Positions 61,101-64,000 of a DNA stretch of 64,000 nt are shown one piece after another. Under the pieces are notes generated by a model. It was not told the origin of the DNA, made no database searches, and was given only the letters and a program-made list of their open reading frames with translations. The stretch's first letter is position 1; each line of letters opens with the position of its first letter. The stretch comes from Rhynchospora pubera (taxonomy: Eukaryota > Streptophyta > Magnoliopsida > Poales > Cyperaceae): contig CM051460.1 in assembly GCA_028095005.1 (NCBI GenBank), positions 79,873,676-79,937,675 on the forward strand, given 5' to 3'. The position numbers were made by a program, and so were the translations under genes.

Positions 61101-61789
61101 ATATATATATATGAAAACAATGACGTTTGGATTGAATTTTTAGGTACAACTCTTCATGCCGACTCACTGAGAAGAGTGACGTCTACAGCTTTGGGGTAGT
61201 CCTCCTGGAGGTGGTTACAGCCAAGCCTCCAATTATAGATGGCCGTAACAAAATTCATTTAACACTATGGGTACACCAACAGCTCACTAAAGGAAGTATG
61301 GATGACATAGTTGACACTAGGATTCTCGACAGGTACCTAAACATACATTATGATCTTAGTTTATCAACCAATTTTATTATTGTATCCAATGTCCGCAATG
61401 GTTCTGTTCTCCTCTGTTGATCATCTAAATGTATTATACTCTACCAAAGACCCATATACTTGTAAACATATAATATTTGAAATATCAAGTTATTGCATAT
61501 CGATTTTATTTTTTAAACTTTATTTTTTTTTGTATTATATACAATGATTAGGTATGATGTTAACTCAGCATGGAAGGTTGTGCAATTGGCAATGAGTTGT
61601 TGTTTAGAGACCTCAGCTCAGAGGCCGGTGATGTCACATTTAGTTTCTGAACTAAAGGATTGTTTGGAACTAGTGCTTGGAACAAGCAGTGTAATGGATT
61701 CGGGACGTTCTAGCTCGAGTCGAAGAATAGCTTTTGAGGTGGCAAAGAATGGCGAGTCATCGCTCCCAGATGGTCCTTCAGTTAGATAA

Positions 61790-62489
61790 TCTAAACAGAG
61801 CAATTTGAGTTCCTCACGATATGAAGTTTAATTGAGTCACTAGGTGTCGTGTACTTTATTTTGTGTAAGATTTGTGCCTTGTATTTTTAAGAACATGAGA
61901 TTTGTTTGATGTTGCTCTCAACTTCTGCTAGTATGGAATAGTCATTAATGTGCGTTATGTTCAAATAATTTTTATACTCTCTCGTAATTTTAATTGATAT
62001 ATTAATTGTAGACTTGTAGTCTCCTGTGACCAATTTCATTTCTTGCCAAATTGATTGAGGATAAGTCCCTGAAAATAATAACCGTATCCATAAGATCTGA
62101 TACTATACTATTCTCATTACAATATTGCAAATGTAGTGAATTTATCAGAGTATTTGTGGTTTGAAAAGCCTGAAAAATTCTAGAGTTACCCAATTTGACT
62201 GTAAAAGAATTGAATCCATCCTAGAATCAGTATTGGTTAATTTCATTACGACAATCATCTTTGACTTTTGAGTGAAATGCAAATAAATTTATTTGTCGTT
62301 TTCAGTTTTCACTAAATAATCTTTCAATCCCATCAGACTTTGCCGATGCCAGTGTCATCTTGTTTGAGGTCGGAAGTACTCAGATTCAATCATATTCATT
62401 GGAAAACTAACTAAAGTGATTGTCAGTGTGCTGTACTGCTGTAGAAAGAACTTGAATATAACTTATTTAACTTGCATTACTGGGCAAGT
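61790..62489 (+). other. 3' flank of gene C, homologous to that of gene A
   Basis: The order of words GTGTACTTTATTTTGTGTAA, TTGCTCTCAAC and GTGCGTTATGTTCAAA parallels 20100-20230 after gene A. It is probably the 3' untranslated region and duplicated flank. No separate gene was seen. Confidence 0.6.
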
Positions 62490-62740
62490 AGTTTAGGCCC
62501 AGACAGGCCCAACCCGGCCCAGACCATAAGATACCATGTTGATACCAACCTTCATCGCCGCCGCGCACAGTCACAGAGTCTAGCGACTAGCAATCGATAT
62601 CTCCTCCCCTCAAACTCTCTCCCTTCGTCTCTCGCTCGATTAACGGAGCTCCGCTCTGAAACCCAATTCCACACTGTCCTGACGTTATATAAGAACACCA
62701 ATGACAGGTGGGCCACGAGACATTTATTTCTTTCTTTGGA
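62490..62740 (+). promoter_or_regulatory. GGCCCA-rich block, counterpart of 20801-21010
   Basis: Four GGCCCA/GGCCCG words lie within 62492-62522, then TCTCTCGCTCGAT and CAATGACAGGTGGGCCACGA near 62698-62718. The arrangement matches the block 0.8 kb after gene A. It resembles a promoter and leader of an unidentified, lost gene; the short open frame over it has no known domain. Confidence 0.35.
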
Positions 62741-63695
62741 ACCGGCTTCACTGACTTCACTGACTTCACTGGATGTGTAGGATTGCGAGTTGGTAATGGA
62801 GAAGCTGATCAAATTATGAGGTAAACCAATTTACTGATGCGTTGAAGAAAGCTTTATTGTTTATAAGCAACAATGTGGGTTGTATATATAGTTCGAGTTC
62901 TTGGGACAGTAGAAACAATTTCTAGTGTAAATCTCCTAAAAAAATGAAAAAGGCTATTATGTCAGCAGTTATTTTGGATCCTGCTCGTTTTCAAGTACAT
63001 TAAAATATTAAGTAAAATTGATTGATTTAGATTGTCTTCGTATTATGATGATTGATTTCAAAGAAAATTTAAAGTATTTTTGTGGGTGTTTATGGTAAAG
63101 CAAATCAAGCTGTTTTTATAATGAAAATAGGTACTAAATTAAGGAGAAAATTGTGTATCTGGCTCTAATCTTTGTGAGAATATCTTCATAGTAACTGCAA
63201 ATTGTAAGCATTAGGCATGCAAACATGTTGTCCTGCATTTCAAAGGAATAATACAAGTTTGACAGATTGTTGACAGAAATAAAATAAAATAATGTACAAA
63301 GCTTGACAGATTGCTACAGATGGATTTCTTCTGCTAAAGAAAAAAGAGAAATAAAATAAAATAAATTAGAATTCTTTGATTAAGTGCAGTACTCATAATT
63401 TCATAAAGATAAAAGAGAAAAATCAAAAGTTCTATGTCCAAATAGAGTGATAGAGTTGCACAAAAGATATACACCAATTTTTTCTCAATTTACAAAATAT
63501 ATAATAAACAATACAAATAAAAAATTTCTGCCCAAATTAATGGCTAAACTTGGTACAAAAAAAATTGGCGTAAATTTTACTGTTACTCAAAGGGTCAAAG
63601 GGTGACAGGCTCAGCTTACTGTTACTCAAGAACAAATTTTCCACAAAAAAAAGAAAAGAAATAAATAATTGACTCACAACCAACAATAAGCCCAA
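62741..63695. other. spacer between convergent genes C and D
   Basis: AT-rich; the part next to 63695 is probably the 3' untranslated region of gene D. A short ACTGACTTC triplicate lies at 62748-62770. No gene was seen. Confidence 0.45.
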
Positions 63696-64000
63696 TTATC
63701 TTGCTGATGGACCCATTGAGCTCAGTGATAATACACCGCCACTAACTCCACTGTTTGAACTTTCGGTAAGAAAATTCTTGCTCCTCCAGGTCAACTCCAC
63801 TTGCAGGCTTTCATCTAGCTGTGATGCGACTTCGGCCATTTTCGGCCTCTGAGCAGCTGTCTCTGCTGTGCACCTCATTGCGAGATCTAGAACCTTCCAA
63901 ACAGAATAAGTATCATACTCTCCTTTCATGTTTTTATCACAAATTTCGTCAATGTTTCCTCTGGCAAGCTCTCCTTTAACATGCTCAACTATGTGAACTC
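63696..64000 (-). CDS. LRR-I receptor kinase, gene D (C-terminal exon, runs off the window)
   Basis: The minus-strand frame enters from the window edge reading VHIVEHVKGELARGNIDEIC, continues through EYDTYSVWKVLDLAMRC and AAQRPKM (kinase subdomain XI), and ends SMGPSAR with TAA at 63696-63698. The C-terminal GPSxR ending is shared with genes A (GPSIR) and C (GPSVR). There is no intron at the position where A and C have their last intron, as in gene B, so D belongs with the B-type kinases. It is convergent with gene C. Only about 100 codons are visible; integrity upstream cannot be judged. Confidence 0.85.
   Translation of the reverse strand, partial: VHIVEHVKGELARGNIDEICDKNMKGEYDTYSVWKVLDLAMRCTAETAAQRPKMAEVASQLDESLQVELTWRSKNFLTESSNSGVSGGVLSLSSMGPSAR

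Larger units (their letters stand above)
53930..61789 (+). pseudogene. malectin-like LRR receptor kinase, gene C (frameshifted in the kinase)
   Basis: Exons as in gene A: 53930-54011, 56055-56604, 57213-57679, 58190-58328, 58416-58487, 58742-58813, 58897-58980, 59322-59446, 59555-59806, 59982-60111, 60540-60608, 60703-60889, 61144-61332, 61552-61789. Splice sites and phases are sound, and HRDVK, DFG and GTPGYLDPE are present in exon 12. Exon 9 is 252 bp against 263 in gene A: 11 bp are missing after the VAVK codons (near 59771). The frame shifts and stops at TGA 59803-59805, overlapping the exon end. The product would be 613 residues: signal peptide, malectin-like domain, LRR, membrane span (about 506-526) and only the start of the N-lobe. 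It is either a pseudogene or a kinase-less receptor; no other lesion was seen, so the break looks recent. Confidence 0.8.

Overview
This is a stretch of AT-rich plant nuclear DNA, most likely from a eudicot. It has spliced genes with GT-AG introns, many microsatellites, and a dense layer of nested plant transposons (Copia, Ty3-type LTR, Mutator-like, hAT-like, MITEs). The species cannot be named from the sequence. No bacterial operon, CRISPR array or phage is present.

The gene content is a tandem cluster of LRR-I receptor kinases (malectin-like ectodomain, short LRR, one membrane span, cytoplasmic Ser/Thr kinase). Gene A (11390-20044, +) is intact: 14 exons, 887 codons. Gene B (41542-50294, +) is intact: 13 exons, 928 codons, with a divergent kinase half and a longer juxtamembrane region. 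Gene C (53930-61789, +) is a close relative of A, but lacks 11 bp just after its ATP-binding lysine motif; the frame shifts and stops after 613 codons. Gene D enters from the right edge on the minus strand (63696-64000, last exon only), tail-to-tail with C.

Layout: 1-2940 holds pieces of the displaced gene A promoter separated by insertions. 2945-11210 is a Mutator-like element nested with an hAT-like element, a Ty3-type LTR remnant, a short non-autonomous Copia element and split pieces of a GRF zinc-finger gene. 11210-20044 is gene A. 20045-26770 is intergenic, with MITEs and a cluster of fold-back elements joined by (TA)n tracts. 26772-37190 is a Mutator-like element interrupted by a 9.7-kb Copia-type element whose pol is dead but whose LTRs are almost identical. 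37261-50294 is the gene B locus, including a second possible signal-peptide exon and a broken duplicate of exon 4. 50295-53300 is repeat-rich spacer. 53300-61789 is gene C, then a 3' flank also found after gene A, then gene D.

The receptors are predicted plasma-membrane kinases of the class used in defence and symbiosis signalling; no ligand can be read from the sequence. Genes A and C share promoter blocks, exon lengths, introns and about 1 kb of 3' flank, so they are segmental duplicates. Gene B looks like a mosaic: A/C-like promoter, signal exon, malectin exons and a decayed A/C-like exon 4, joined to a different kinase half. The most notable observations are the gene B mosaic with alternative first exons, the 11-bp lesion in gene C, the transposon-split promoter of gene A, and the young Copia element that must have been mobilised in trans.
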